From SAR324 cluster bacterium (GTDB lineage Bacteria > SAR324 > NAC60-12), in NCBI GenBank assembly GCA_022448705.1, contig JAKUUF010000012.1, positions 1 through 22,089 on the forward strand: 22,089 nt of DNA, written 5' to 3'. The position numbers and the translations under genes were made by a program. Numbering within the stretch: the first letter of the stretch is position 1; each line of letters begins with the position of its first letter. This document shows positions 8,390 through 16,588 of the stretch, piece after piece. The notes beneath the pieces were generated by a model. The model saw only the letters and a list, made by a program, of their open reading frames with translations, ran no database searches and was not told the origin of the DNA.

Positions 8390-9691
8390 TCAGCACTTTA
8401 TTTGTAGTTCCTTTTCAACCCAAGCCAATGCTTCAATCGCAAACATCAGCTGATGCTCTTTGCGCGTAAGAAAAGGATTAAACTCAAGAAACTTATATCT
8501 TACTTCAGTTGATATTACCAGACCAAGATAACATTGTCCGTTTTTCCTGCTGTGTCTGTCTTTTGATGGAGGACCTGCCATACCAGTTTCTGCAAGAGCC
8601 CAATCTGCACCAGATTGTCTTTGCATTGCACTGGCAAGATTCTGCGCTCTTGTTTGAGATACGCTTGAATCCTCAAATTCTTTAACAGCTAAAAATTGCT
8701 TTTGAGCCTCCTGATCATAGATAATTCTACCGTCAAGAAAGTGCTCTGAAGCTCCTGTAAGACTTGTGAAGGTTTGGGCAATTTGTCCTCCTGTGCTTGT
8801 TTCCAACACAGAAAAGCGGTGAGGCTGTCCGTTTTTTGCTCGTTGTACAAGATGTTTTTGAAGTTTAACGGCTGCTGCTTCCAGCTGTTCCTTCAATTCA
8901 AAACAACTATGCTGGTGTTCATTTAAATGTGAATAATTTGAATCAGTGTTTTGTTTCCGCCTGTTGTACAAATGGTTTTGTGAAATATGTAATGCAGCAT
9001 TTACTGGCAAAAATGCTTCCAGTGAATGACCTGCCTGTGCTGCTTTGCGAATATGTGTGGATGAAATTTGATAAAATTTTTGCAGTTTTTTCGGAAGCAC
9101 ACTTGGAGTGATTTGGAGAACAGATAATTTCAAACCTCTTTTTTGTTTAATCAGCTGTAAAGTTTTTTTTAAATCAATATCATCACGGGGTGCAGCAATC
9201 AGTAGACAATCACTTTCTATTTGAGCTAAATCGGTATCTGTGAAAATTCTTGGATCTAGCATGCGCTGAATCAAATCTGCACCTACAATCAGAGCGATTT
9301 TTTGATCTGTTGAAAAATATTGAACGTGATCAGCAAGACGTAACGGACTGCTGAATGATAATTCCCACCTGGAAATAGCACAGTTATTCCTTCCTAATTT
9401 AAGCAAAACTTTGGATTCATCAGCATATCTGGCAGGCAGCGAGTTTTCAGGATCAGACCACTCTAATAGAGCGCTCCTTAAAATTTCGTAACGTAAAGAG
9501 GCGTGAGGAATTTGGACGGTTTTAAATGGGTCGGGATGTCTGCCGTTGGAGAGTATAAATACTAATAATTGTGTTTCTGGGAATTGCCAAAGAACATTTT
9601 CTGCCAGCAACAAATGGTTGTACCCCACAGGGTTCGCTGTCAGTGGGAAATATATTTCAGACAGGTTACCTTCAGCAGTGGGAAGAAGCAT
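8390..9691 (-). CDS. Two-domain protein: NadD-like nucleotidyltransferase fused to CinA-C/PncC-like domain
   Basis: This 433-residue protein joins two domains of NAD metabolism. Residues 13-240 resemble nicotinate-nucleotide adenylyltransferase: a nucleotide-binding start FPLTANPVGYNH (15-26), a GAD motif (137-139) and the terminal signature SSTHIR (210-215). Residues 265-433 resemble CinA-C/PncC, the NMN deamidase: ETSTGG (297-302), TGASEHFLDGRIIYD and ETGMAGP (368-374). PncC makes NaMN from NMN and NadD adenylates NaMN, so the domains could act in sequence. Both motif sets are atypical: the first histidine of the HxGH-like motif is G23, the serine of ESxTGG is T298, and the lysine after the YSNEA-like motif is Q330. 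Activity is therefore uncertain. An in-frame stop lies immediately upstream of the ATG, fixing the start. A GGGGAG sequence lies at 9703-9708, 11 bases away. Confidence 0.82.
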   Translation of the reverse strand: MLLPTAEGNLSEIYFPLTANPVGYNHLLLAENVLWQFPETQLLVFILSNGRHPDPFKTVQIPHASLRYEILRSALLEWSDPENSLPARYADESKVLLKLGRNNCAISRWELSFSSPLRLADHVQYFSTDQKIALIVGADLIQRMLDPRIFTDTDLAQIESDCLLIAAPRDDIDLKKTLQLIKQKRGLKLSVLQITPSVLPKKLQKFYQISSTHIRKAAQAGHSLEAFLPVNAALHISQNHLYNRRKQNTDSNYSHLNEHQHSCFELKEQLEAAAVKLQKHLVQRAKNGQPHRFSVLETSTGGQIAQTFTSLTGASEHFLDGRIIYDQEAQKQFLAVKEFEDSSVSQTRAQNLASAMQRQSGADWALAETGMAGPPSKDRHSRKNGQCYLGLVISTEVRYKFLEFNPFLTRKEHQLMFAIEALAWVEKELQIKC

Positions 9692-9782
9692 TTATATTAA
9701 TTCTCCCCAGCACAAAAGAACCTGCAGGTTTTGAATTCATTAATGGAGGGCTTAAACCTAAATCCCACATTGTAAATTCATA

Positions 9783-11327
9783 TTATTGTTTTTGAACGTC
9801 CTTTTGCAACAATTGCAAATTCAGCAGTTTAAGGGTTGCGTTCACTGCAGCAAGAACTTGATCAGAATCGATTCCGATTGTCTGAAGACGTTTCCCGTTC
9901 ACCTGCCATGTGATAATTGCTTCTGTCAGAGCATTTGTTTTCCCGCCTCTTGGTATCCTGATTTGATAATCAACTAATTCAGGTAAATCAATATTAAGCT
10001 TTTTCAATATTTTGTTAACTGCACTCATAAATGCGTCATATCCTCCATTCCCGCTTCCAGCTTCACGGTACTCCATTGAATCAATTTTCAGGTGTATTGT
10101 GGCAGTGGCCTTCAGGTTCAGTCCACTGGAAATAGAACAATTGAGGAGTTCAATTCTTTGAGTTTCGCTTGTTTCCAGAACATCTGTAATGATGAAGGGC
10201 AAGTCAGCTGCTGTCATTGATTTTTTTGTATCGCCCAGTTCAACAACACGTTTAAGTACTTTGTTAAGATTTTCTTCAACAAGCTGAATCCCCAATGTCT
10301 CAAGGTTTTTTGCGAGTGAAGCTTTGCCGCTCATTTTGCCGAGCGCATAGCTTCTTTTGCGACCAAAACGCTCTGGAACAATTGGATTATGATATAAATT
10401 TGCCTTCTTATCTCCATCGGCATGAATTCCGCTGGTCTGAGTAAAAACATTCTCTCCAACAATCGGGGCATTATCCGGGAGCCTTTTCCCTGAAAAGCTT
10501 TCTACCATTTCACTTACCGGTGCAAGTTTAGATTCATCAATGGAAAGCTCCATGCCAAGTTTGTCATGCAGAGCTACCGCAATTTCTGCAAGAGAAACAT
10601 TGCCTGCCCTCTCCCCAAGACAATTCATAGTACAGTGTACGTTCCTTACCCCGGCCTTGACTGCATACAGCACATTAGCCACTCCCAGACCATAATCGTT
10701 GTGCGGATGAAAATCAAAAGTTGCCCAGGGGAACCTTTTAATCATGTCTTTAAGCATGGAATACACCTGATCCGGAGACAAAACGCCAAGCGTATCAGGA
10801 AGCATGAAATGTTTTATGCCTTCATCTTTTAAAGCATCCATCATCTGGAATACATATTTGGGACTGTTTTGATATCCGTTTGACCAGTCTTCCAGATAGA
10901 CATTTACATTAACATTCCTGGAATTAGCATATTTTATAGTTTTCCTTATATCGGCAACATGCTCCTTAAGTGTTTTACGCAATTGATTCCTGCAGTGGTT
11001 CTCACTGCCTTTAGTTAATAAATTCATCACCTTGCAGCCTGCTTCCTTTATCCAGTCAACACTCTTTTTGTGATCAATAAATCCCAGAACTTCAATTGAG
11101 TCCAAATACCCATTTTCACTGGCCCAACCTGAAATGTTTTGTACAGAACTTAATTCACCCTCTGAAATTCTAGCTGAGGTTACTTCAATGCGATCAACAC
11201 GAAGCTTTTTCAAAAGAGATTTTGCAATATTGGCCTTTTCGGGGGGAGTAAATGAAACGCCCTGAGTTTGTTCACCATCCCTCAGAGTGGTATCCATTAA
11301 CTGAACTTTATTTTTTAAAGCTGGCAT
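9783..11327 (-). CDS. cimA: (R)-citramalate synthase, Leptospira type
   Basis: This enzyme condenses pyruvate with acetyl-CoA to (R)-citramalate, the first step of the threonine-independent route to 2-oxobutyrate and isoleucine. The 514 residues contain the TIM-barrel start LMDTTLRDGEQTQGVSF, the zinc-binding HPHNDYGLGVAN, NCLGERAGNVSL, FTQTSGIHADGDKKANLYHN, and a C-terminal regulatory domain (about 390-505). The residues that set pyruvate specificity in the Leptospira enzyme are present at the same numbers: R16, D17, L81, L104, Y144 and E146. This argues for citramalate rather than isopropylmalate synthase. The regulatory domain suggests isoleucine feedback. A TAG stop lies six codons before the ATG, so the start is well bounded, although no Shine-Dalgarno sequence is seen. 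No leu or ilv genes are adjacent. Confidence 0.9.
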   Translation of the reverse strand: MPALKNKVQLMDTTLRDGEQTQGVSFTPPEKANIAKSLLKKLRVDRIEVTSARISEGELSSVQNISGWASENGYLDSIEVLGFIDHKKSVDWIKEAGCKVMNLLTKGSENHCRNQLRKTLKEHVADIRKTIKYANSRNVNVNVYLEDWSNGYQNSPKYVFQMMDALKDEGIKHFMLPDTLGVLSPDQVYSMLKDMIKRFPWATFDFHPHNDYGLGVANVLYAVKAGVRNVHCTMNCLGERAGNVSLAEIAVALHDKLGMELSIDESKLAPVSEMVESFSGKRLPDNAPIVGENVFTQTSGIHADGDKKANLYHNPIVPERFGRKRSYALGKMSGKASLAKNLETLGIQLVEENLNKVLKRVVELGDTKKSMTAADLPFIITDVLETSETQRIELLNCSISSGLNLKATATIHLKIDSMEYREAGSGNGGYDAFMSAVNKILKKLNIDLPELVDYQIRIPRGGKTNALTEAIITWQVNGKRLQTIGIDSDQVLAAVNATLKLLNLQLLQKDVQKQ

Positions 11328-11368
11328 GATGCTGAATTGAATGTACTAAATAAGTAAGCTCTAACAAA

Positions 11369-11746
11369 CTACTTTTCGGATATTTTGTGTAAAATAAGAC
11401 TTAAGGCTAAAACAAACGTCAGAATCAAATGAATGTCACGAGGAAACTCAAGAACATCTGCACTGTAAAGAAGCAAAGGGATCCCTGAAATAATTAATCC
11501 CATGCCGGCAAAAAACTGAAGTACGCCTGTTGCAGTTACTAAAGAAATTTTTCTCAGACGATCCGAATGCCCTTTAATATGATCCCAGGAATATAATGGA
11601 AAGATGACAATAAAAAATATTCCGGCCCAAATATGAAGTAAAGAGACTGCTGTGGATTCTTCAGCCCATGGAAAAATTTCCGGATAAGCTAGCATTATGC
11701 CGGAAAGTATTAAAAAAACACAGCTTAAAACAACAAGTTTTCGCAA
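11369..11746 (-). CDS. Small four-helix membrane protein with paired histidines
   Basis: This 125-residue protein has four predicted membrane helices at about 4-20, 35-53, 68-93 and 104-121. Histidines lie at H38 and H56 around the second helix and at H106 and H120 at the two ends of the fourth helix. That pattern is reminiscent of small b-type cytochromes (cytochrome b561 or DUF4405-like), but no family is recognised with certainty. The start codon is TTG: an in-frame TAA lies two codons upstream, and the first ATG (M18) would remove the first helix. It ends 41 bases before cimA and may be in the same transcript. Heme binding is inference. Confidence 0.65.
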   Translation of the reverse strand: MRKLVVLSCVFLILSGIMLAYPEIFPWAEESTAVSLLHIWAGIFFIVIFPLYSWDHIKGHSDRLRKISLVTATGVLQFFAGMGLIISGIPLLLYSADVLEFPRDIHLILTFVLALSLILHKISEK

Positions 11747-11854
11747 AGATTAAGGATATAAATCAACTGTTTTAAAGCATTTCAGGAAATGCTTGAATTT
11801 GAAAACGGATTAGATCATAAGTGCAGAAAAAACATTTTGAGGTAGCTAATACCA

Positions 11855-12463
11855 TCAGAGTAATTTCAGCATCTGTAAATCTTTCCTTAGTTTTGAGGCA
11901 TTCTGAAAATGAATCCCATGGATTCCTAACAATTCTGCTGCTCTGATATTCTCTTCCTTATCATCAATAAAAACTGTGTGTTGAGGATTTAAGTCATGCC
12001 TGTTAATCAGCAATTTATATATTTCCAGATCGGGTTTTACAATTCCTGCTTCTCCAGAAATAATTTTGCCATCAAACCAGCTCAAAAAATCAAAGCGTTC
12101 TTCTGCGATTGGATATGTTTCCGCAGACCAATTGCTTAGTATATATAATAATACTCCTTTTTCTTTCAATTCTGATAATACCTGTACTGATTCATCTATT
12201 GGACCTCCAAGCATTTCTTCCCAGCGCTGATACCAGGCATGGATAAGCTCACTGTACTCTGGATATTTTTTGGATTTCTCCAAAATACCTTTGGAAAAAA
12301 GTTGGCCAGAATCATGTTTTAGGTTCCAGTCATGATCACAAATATTCTCCAAAAACCATTCAACTTCTTCATCAGTCTGAAATAATTTGCGATATAGATA
12401 ACGTGGATCCCAGTCTATCAGTACGTTACCAAGGTCAAAAACAACAGAATTGATCTTAATCAT
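11855..12463 (-). CDS. HAD-family hydrolase, YihX-like
   Basis: This is a cytoplasmic HAD subfamily IA phosphatase of 202 residues, related to YihX-type sugar-phosphate phosphatases. All four HAD motifs are present: D10 in VVFDLGNVLIDWD (with N13 in place of the second aspartate, as in YihX), S110-N in YILSNWS, K143 in GIVKPD, and D167-D168 in FIDDKEENI. Residues 20-85 form a small helical cap. The substrate cannot be deduced. It begins 17 bases after the stop of the amidase gene and is probably read in the same transcript; 108 bases separate it from the membrane-protein gene that follows. Confidence 0.88.
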   Translation of the reverse strand: MIKINSVVFDLGNVLIDWDPRYLYRKLFQTDEEVEWFLENICDHDWNLKHDSGQLFSKGILEKSKKYPEYSELIHAWYQRWEEMLGGPIDESVQVLSELKEKGVLLYILSNWSAETYPIAEERFDFLSWFDGKIISGEAGIVKPDLEIYKLLINRHDLNPQHTVFIDDKEENIRAAELLGIHGIHFQNASKLRKDLQMLKLL

Positions 12464-12480
12464 TAATTGAATATTTTGGA

Positions 12481-14325
12481 TTACAACTTCGCCACAAGAC
12501 CGCTTGTGCGACCAAAGTTAGCAACTACTGAGTTTGTTATTGCAAGAGCTATTTGCTGACGAGTTTTTGATTTCAACAGACTGCGTCTGTCATGTTTATT
12601 GTTAAGATTTGCTATTTCCACTAAAACAGATGTAGGTACCTTACTGTAGCGTAAAACAGCAGGAAGAGTTTTTCTGCCTTTTCGATACAGATAACCTCTG
12701 ACTGCAGAAGAAACCCGGTGTGTGGGCAGCTTTGATTTGCGAAATTCATTGATGACTATTTTACCAAAAGATTTACTGAGTTTTTCTGAATACAGGTTGT
12801 CACTTGGTTTGTAAGTTAAACTGGGATTATACTCCTTTCGCTTACGATATATTTTATGTTTTAATCCAAACATGCCTCTTCGCAAACGTCGGTCTGGATA
12901 ATATACCATTGCTCCTCTTAAAGAAGAATGAAGTGCATCACCATGCAAACTGATGAATAAGATATTTTTCTTAGGTACTTTTTTCTTTTTCAATTTATGA
13001 AAAATATGGTTTACAAGATAAACACGCATATTTGCCCCAGTACGGGAATTGCGATTCAAATACCTGGGAGTAACAAGGAGTTGTTCATCCTTATCATGCT
13101 TATGTGAAAGAAATCGAATCGGCTTTTTTTGATTAGGATCCGCCAGTGTATTATGTACAATTATCCCATGATTTTTCAGTAACTCGGTTACTCGCCTACT
13201 AATATCATAAACCACTTCATCTTCGTAAATCAGATCCTTATTTTTTTTACTTCCTGCAATTGCTCCGGGGTCTCCACCTCCATGACCTGAATCAAGAATA
13301 ACATGTATTTTATGTACATTTTTTTTATCAGAAGAATTTGATTTCCTTGAGATGGTATTCGGCTTATTCTTTATTTTTTTATCTTTCTTAGCTTTAGGAA
13401 CTGACTTTAAAGAATTGATTTTTTGTGCCTCAATTTTCTCAGCATTTTTAGGGGTACTGGATATGTTCCTTGGAAGATTCTCATTTTTCTTACTTCCAAT
13501 ATACTCTTCACTCAACAACTCCAGGGGAATTTTAATTTTCTGGCGGTTTTGAATAAGTCTAGCCTCAGAAATATTGTTCAATTTCAGCAATTGATTTGCA
13601 ATCTGGTTGACTTCATCATTTAAAAGACGTCCAGTAAATCGGATTACAACTGAAGAGTATAACGTGTCTCCTGTTTGCATCTGATATTGCGCGAACAGTT
13701 TTCCTGATTTGTCCTGCTTAAGTTTCAAAGGTGGTTTGACTGCAAACTGCCGAAGTTTCAATTCAGGACTGATCCACTTCCAGGGAATTTTAATAATGTC
13801 ACCAATTTGGAGAACGTTCCCATTCCTGCGCATTTTATTGAAACGCACTAAATTGCCTGCCTTGATTCCTTTTTTTGTAAAAAGGCCTGCAATCATGCTG
13901 GTTGTTTCCCATTTATAAGTAACATGGTGCTGCCAGTATTTATGTGTAGCTTTATCATTGAAAAATGACGCCTTGAGAGCAGAACTGCGGATATCTCCAT
14001 TAATAACCTTAAGCGGGAAAGTAATGTATCTGTGCTTGTATAAATTGCGGGTTTTACTGTATTTCCTTATGGTTTTCAGGCTCCGATATTCAGGAACAAG
14101 AACTCTTTTGGCCAGACTGTAACCACCTTCTCCTGCTTTCGGCTTAAGTTTTACCACCAATCGTCTTCCATTCCAGCCAACCAGCATCTTTGACTGTCTT
14201 GAAGTTTTGTCGGGTAAACTAAAGCTTTTCCAATTCGATATTTTCTCAGATTTTGCAGCACCATTATCTGCAAGAGCTGTTAAGAAAAGCAGCAATATTG
14301 AGAATATGATGAATTTTAATTTCAT
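12481..14325 (-). CDS. N-acetylmuramoyl-L-alanine amidase (Amidase_3) with N-terminal LysM-like repeats
   Basis: This periplasmic enzyme should cleave the bond between MurNAc and the stem peptide during cell separation. The 614 residues start with a signal peptide (1 to about 20). Three degenerate LysM-like units follow at about 55-110, 133-188 and 214-272; each ends in a strand of the form IPxxx (ITFPLKVI, IKIPWKWI, IKIPLELL). A basic linker (280-335) leads to the catalytic domain (338-608). Zinc and catalytic residues are intact: H348 in DSGHGGGDPG, E368, H461 in SLHGD and E570 in VLVEIANLNN. The catalytic domain has a long lysine/arginine-rich insertion (about 440-500) compared with AmiC. 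The gene starts 3 bases after its LysM-like neighbour, whose whole length resembles the N-terminal half of this protein. Confidence 0.9.
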   Translation of the reverse strand: MKLKFIIFSILLLFLTALADNGAAKSEKISNWKSFSLPDKTSRQSKMLVGWNGRRLVVKLKPKAGEGGYSLAKRVLVPEYRSLKTIRKYSKTRNLYKHRYITFPLKVINGDIRSSALKASFFNDKATHKYWQHHVTYKWETTSMIAGLFTKKGIKAGNLVRFNKMRRNGNVLQIGDIIKIPWKWISPELKLRQFAVKPPLKLKQDKSGKLFAQYQMQTGDTLYSSVVIRFTGRLLNDEVNQIANQLLKLNNISEARLIQNRQKIKIPLELLSEEYIGSKKNENLPRNISSTPKNAEKIEAQKINSLKSVPKAKKDKKIKNKPNTISRKSNSSDKKNVHKIHVILDSGHGGGDPGAIAGSKKNKDLIYEDEVVYDISRRVTELLKNHGIIVHNTLADPNQKKPIRFLSHKHDKDEQLLVTPRYLNRNSRTGANMRVYLVNHIFHKLKKKKVPKKNILFISLHGDALHSSLRGAMVYYPDRRLRRGMFGLKHKIYRKRKEYNPSLTYKPSDNLYSEKLSKSFGKIVINEFRKSKLPTHRVSSAVRGYLYRKGRKTLPAVLRYSKVPTSVLVEIANLNNKHDRRSLLKSKTRQQIALAITNSVVANFGRTSGLVAKL

Positions 14326-14328
14326 GTT

Positions 14329-15333
14329 TTATCGCTGGCTTATGATATCTATGCCGTTAGAATTACCAGATTCAGGTTGTAGAATGTGGTATGGCAAGTA
14401 CTGTTGGGATTTCACATTTTTTTCAGAGTTGAATTCCTCAGAAGAGCGGTAAATACTCGGCACATGGTATAAATATTCAGGTCTTATCCATTCCAAAGGG
14501 ATTTTTATGTATTGGCCTGGTGAAAGATTCCGTGCATCAGCGAGTCCATTCAAGACCAGTAAATCACTTGCATTTTGACTTCGTGCATAGTGCTTTTTAT
14601 CACCAATAAAACGTATTACCACTGAAGAATATAATGTGTCTCCGGGTTTGATTTGATAAAAAGCGTAACGTAGACCTGAATCGTCTCTTCTGATAACAAG
14701 TGGATCACGGACTGCTAATGGTTCAAGTTCCAGATCAGAACGCAAACTGTTCCATGGAATAGTAAATTGGGCCCCTTGTTTAAAAGATTCCTGATGGAAA
14801 GTGTAATTTCCAGAAGTGGTAAAAACTTTTTCAAGTAATTCGGGAGTTTCCCAGGCATAGGTAACTTGATGTAACCAACCCCCTGCTTCAACACGATCAT
14901 TTGGGAAAAGAGAGCGAATTGCCTCACCCTGAATAACACCAATCAAAAATTCAAACGGAATTGTTAAGTAAACTTTGTGATTAAGAGGTTCCCCCCCAGT
15001 AAATTCACGTAGCCGCAGGAATTGATGAGAACCGTCCCTCAATACACGCAAAGCCAGCTGATATTCACCTTCATTCAATCTGGGCTTGAGTTGCACAAAT
15101 AAAGATCCCACAGGTTTTTCAGTGACTGATTTTAGATTTTTAACACCTTTGCTGATAGGATCTCTGTGCCACCCTGCCCTCATAGGATCTCGGTTAGCAA
15201 ATAAAAATGATGTTAGCGGTAGAATCTCTATTTGTGCCTGATTAAATTCAGCAGACTGAATGGTTGAAAAACCATGGAAATTGAATAGCAAAAAGTATCC
15301 TGTAATTGCAGCTAGGTATTTTTTAAATATCAT
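14329..15333 (-). CDS. LysM-like repeat protein, paralogue of the amidase N-terminus
   Basis: This 334-residue exported protein has a signal peptide (1 to about 27) and three LysM-like units at about 78-135, 155-198 and 224-284. They align with the three units of the following amidase. Shared patterns include HQVTYAWET versus HHVTYKWET, GDTLYSSVVIRF in both, and IKIPLEW versus IKIPLEL. There is no amidase domain and the C-terminal 45 residues are polar and unstructured-looking. It is therefore probably a wall-binding partner or activator that arose by duplication, which is inference. The stop codon lies 3 bases before the amidase ATG, so the two proteins are likely translated from one message. 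No Shine-Dalgarno sequence is seen before its ATG. Confidence 0.8.
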   Translation of the reverse strand: MIFKKYLAAITGYFLLFNFHGFSTIQSAEFNQAQIEILPLTSFLFANRDPMRAGWHRDPISKGVKNLKSVTEKPVGSLFVQLKPRLNEGEYQLALRVLRDGSHQFLRLREFTGGEPLNHKVYLTIPFEFLIGVIQGEAIRSLFPNDRVEAGGWLHQVTYAWETPELLEKVFTTSGNYTFHQESFKQGAQFTIPWNSLRSDLELEPLAVRDPLVIRRDDSGLRYAFYQIKPGDTLYSSVVIRFIGDKKHYARSQNASDLLVLNGLADARNLSPGQYIKIPLEWIRPEYLYHVPSIYRSSEEFNSEKNVKSQQYLPYHILQPESGNSNGIDIISQR

Positions 15334-16141
15334 AGTATCTGTGGATATCGCGCTGTAATACTTAAATTCTAGTGTTTCCCATACAACATCTGTACATTCA
15401 GTCTTTGTTATATAAAGAAGTATTTACTCTATTTACAACAAAAACTGTGCCAGTTGTTTATTCAACTTAAAACAGCTCTGATGGAGACCTATCTGAAATC
15501 TGAAAAAGAAGTATTAGGTATTAAATGGATGGAGGGTCAGAAAAATATTCGGCTGTGAAAAAGTCTTAATAATTTAATTTTTTATGAGAGTTTTTTTGTT
15601 GAATTTATTAACCAACTTTGAGATTTTCAGGAAGTAATCTCTCTTGGAAAATATTGAGCAGGTTAGAGTGAGACTTGTTCTTAGACAAACAAGCATATTA
15701 CTTAACAATTAGTTGGTAATCAGGTCAGTTCTTAACAGGGAGGATATTTTTATTGAAATTATAATTTTCTTACAAACTCCGGCAATTAAATTAAATTGAG
15801 AAAAAATCTTAGTTAATGGGCAGGACATGGAGGAGTTTCAATTGGAAATAAATGCACAGCATTTTTTCCACATTACTTAAACAAATTATGAGGAAGCAAA
15901 TATTGGATTCCAGAGGTATATGCATACAAATTATGGCACGTTACTGATGGAGCAGTAACTAATTTTTTGGAATCAATCTAGAAACGAAGGGGTACTTAAA
16001 ACTTTGCCGATAAAACAGGAAACTAAGCTTTAAACTAAATAAGAAAAAATACTGCCTATATTTTTCCTCTAAATTCTGACTCCTCATAAAATTTGACCCT
16101 CAGAGGGGTCCTTGTATTTGAAAGAAAATATTTTTTTCTAT
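15334..16141. other. 808-base region without a supportable gene
   Basis: This AT-rich stretch separates the LysM/amidase run from the small-protein gene at 16142. All reading frames are broken by stops; the longest ATG-started stretches are about 25-30 codons (for example 15481-15558) and lack ribosome-binding sites. A weak minus-strand promoter candidate for the LysM operon reads TTGTAA (15433-15438) and TATATA (15409-15414) with 18 bases between. An 8-base inverted repeat, GAGGGTCA (15532-15539) and TGACCCTC (16094-16101), brackets about 570 bases. That could mark a decayed mobile element or be chance. Nothing else is recognised. Confidence 0.5.
16095..16110 (-). terminator. Candidate terminator hairpin after the small-protein gene
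   Basis: The 16 bases fold into a stem of five Watson-Crick pairs plus one G-T pair (GACCC with GGGTC) around a 4-base loop. It lies about 30 bases beyond the stop of the minus-strand gene at 16142-16450. On the minus strand the stem is followed by AAATTTTAT, a poor T-tract, so termination efficiency is doubtful. Confidence 0.3.
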
Positions 16142-16450
16142 TCAGGATTCAGATCCGCTAGGATTAGTTTCATAATCTTTCTTTTCCCAGCAATCCCATG
16201 AATCGTCGACTAATGACCCCATTCCCAGACGGGAGTCAGGCTCTACGTTCGCCCGAAAGACGTCTTTATGAGCATTTTCAGAATTTTGTGAATACTTTTC
16301 AATTTCACCTCCTTTTGCAAGGAATGCCTTTGTGGCAAGTTCAATATCCTCGCTTGTAGGAAGTCCTTTGGAGGAATTTTTACTACTCTTAGCTTTGATT
16401 TTACTGCCTGATCCAAAACGGTTTGATTGTCTATTAAATGTTTTATTCAT
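16142..16450 (-). CDS. Small polar protein with an FLAKGG motif, possibly SutA-like
   Basis: This 102-residue protein has a basic, Ser/Lys-rich first 30 residues and an acidic C-terminus. The central stretch LATKAFLAKGGEIEKY (38-53) resembles the short motif LARAMEEFLSRGGKVQEI that I recall from SutA, a small RNA-polymerase-associated protein of Pseudomonas. The match is limited to about 15 residues, and the SutA C-terminal motif is replaced by PDSRLGMGSLVDDSWDCW. It has no signal peptide or membrane helix. The gene has the best ribosome-binding site in the region (AGGAG, 4 bases before the ATG), which supports active translation. It sits between a non-coding stretch and the HNH gene, so context gives little help. 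Confidence 0.6.
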   Translation of the reverse strand: MNKTFNRQSNRFGSGSKIKAKSSKNSSKGLPTSEDIELATKAFLAKGGEIEKYSQNSENAHKDVFRANVEPDSRLGMGSLVDDSWDCWEKKDYETNPSGSES

Positions 16451-16454
16451 CTCA

Positions 16455-16462
16455 CTCCTTTC
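16455..16462 (-). promoter_or_regulatory. Strong Shine-Dalgarno sequence
   Basis: On the minus strand the sequence GAAAGGAG lies 4 bases before the ATG of the 102-residue gene. It is one of the few near-perfect ribosome-binding sites in a window where most genes have weak or no visible sites. It supports the chosen start and suggests high translation. Confidence 0.75.
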
Positions 16463-16588
16463 GGCACGTACTATATCAGGAGTTGCTGGTTATGTAAAGA
16501 AAAAAATATAGAGTGATGAATTTCAAATTAATTAAATTCTTGTAACTAATTTACAATTATGTTTGTTAATTCAATGTTTTAGGTCAGT

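Noticed and set aside
15828..15935. Short frames in the gene-free region, including one containing ILDSRG, a motif seen at the start of enolase.
   Set aside because: The match is six residues, the frame ends after about 30 codons, and no other enolase sequence follows in any frame.
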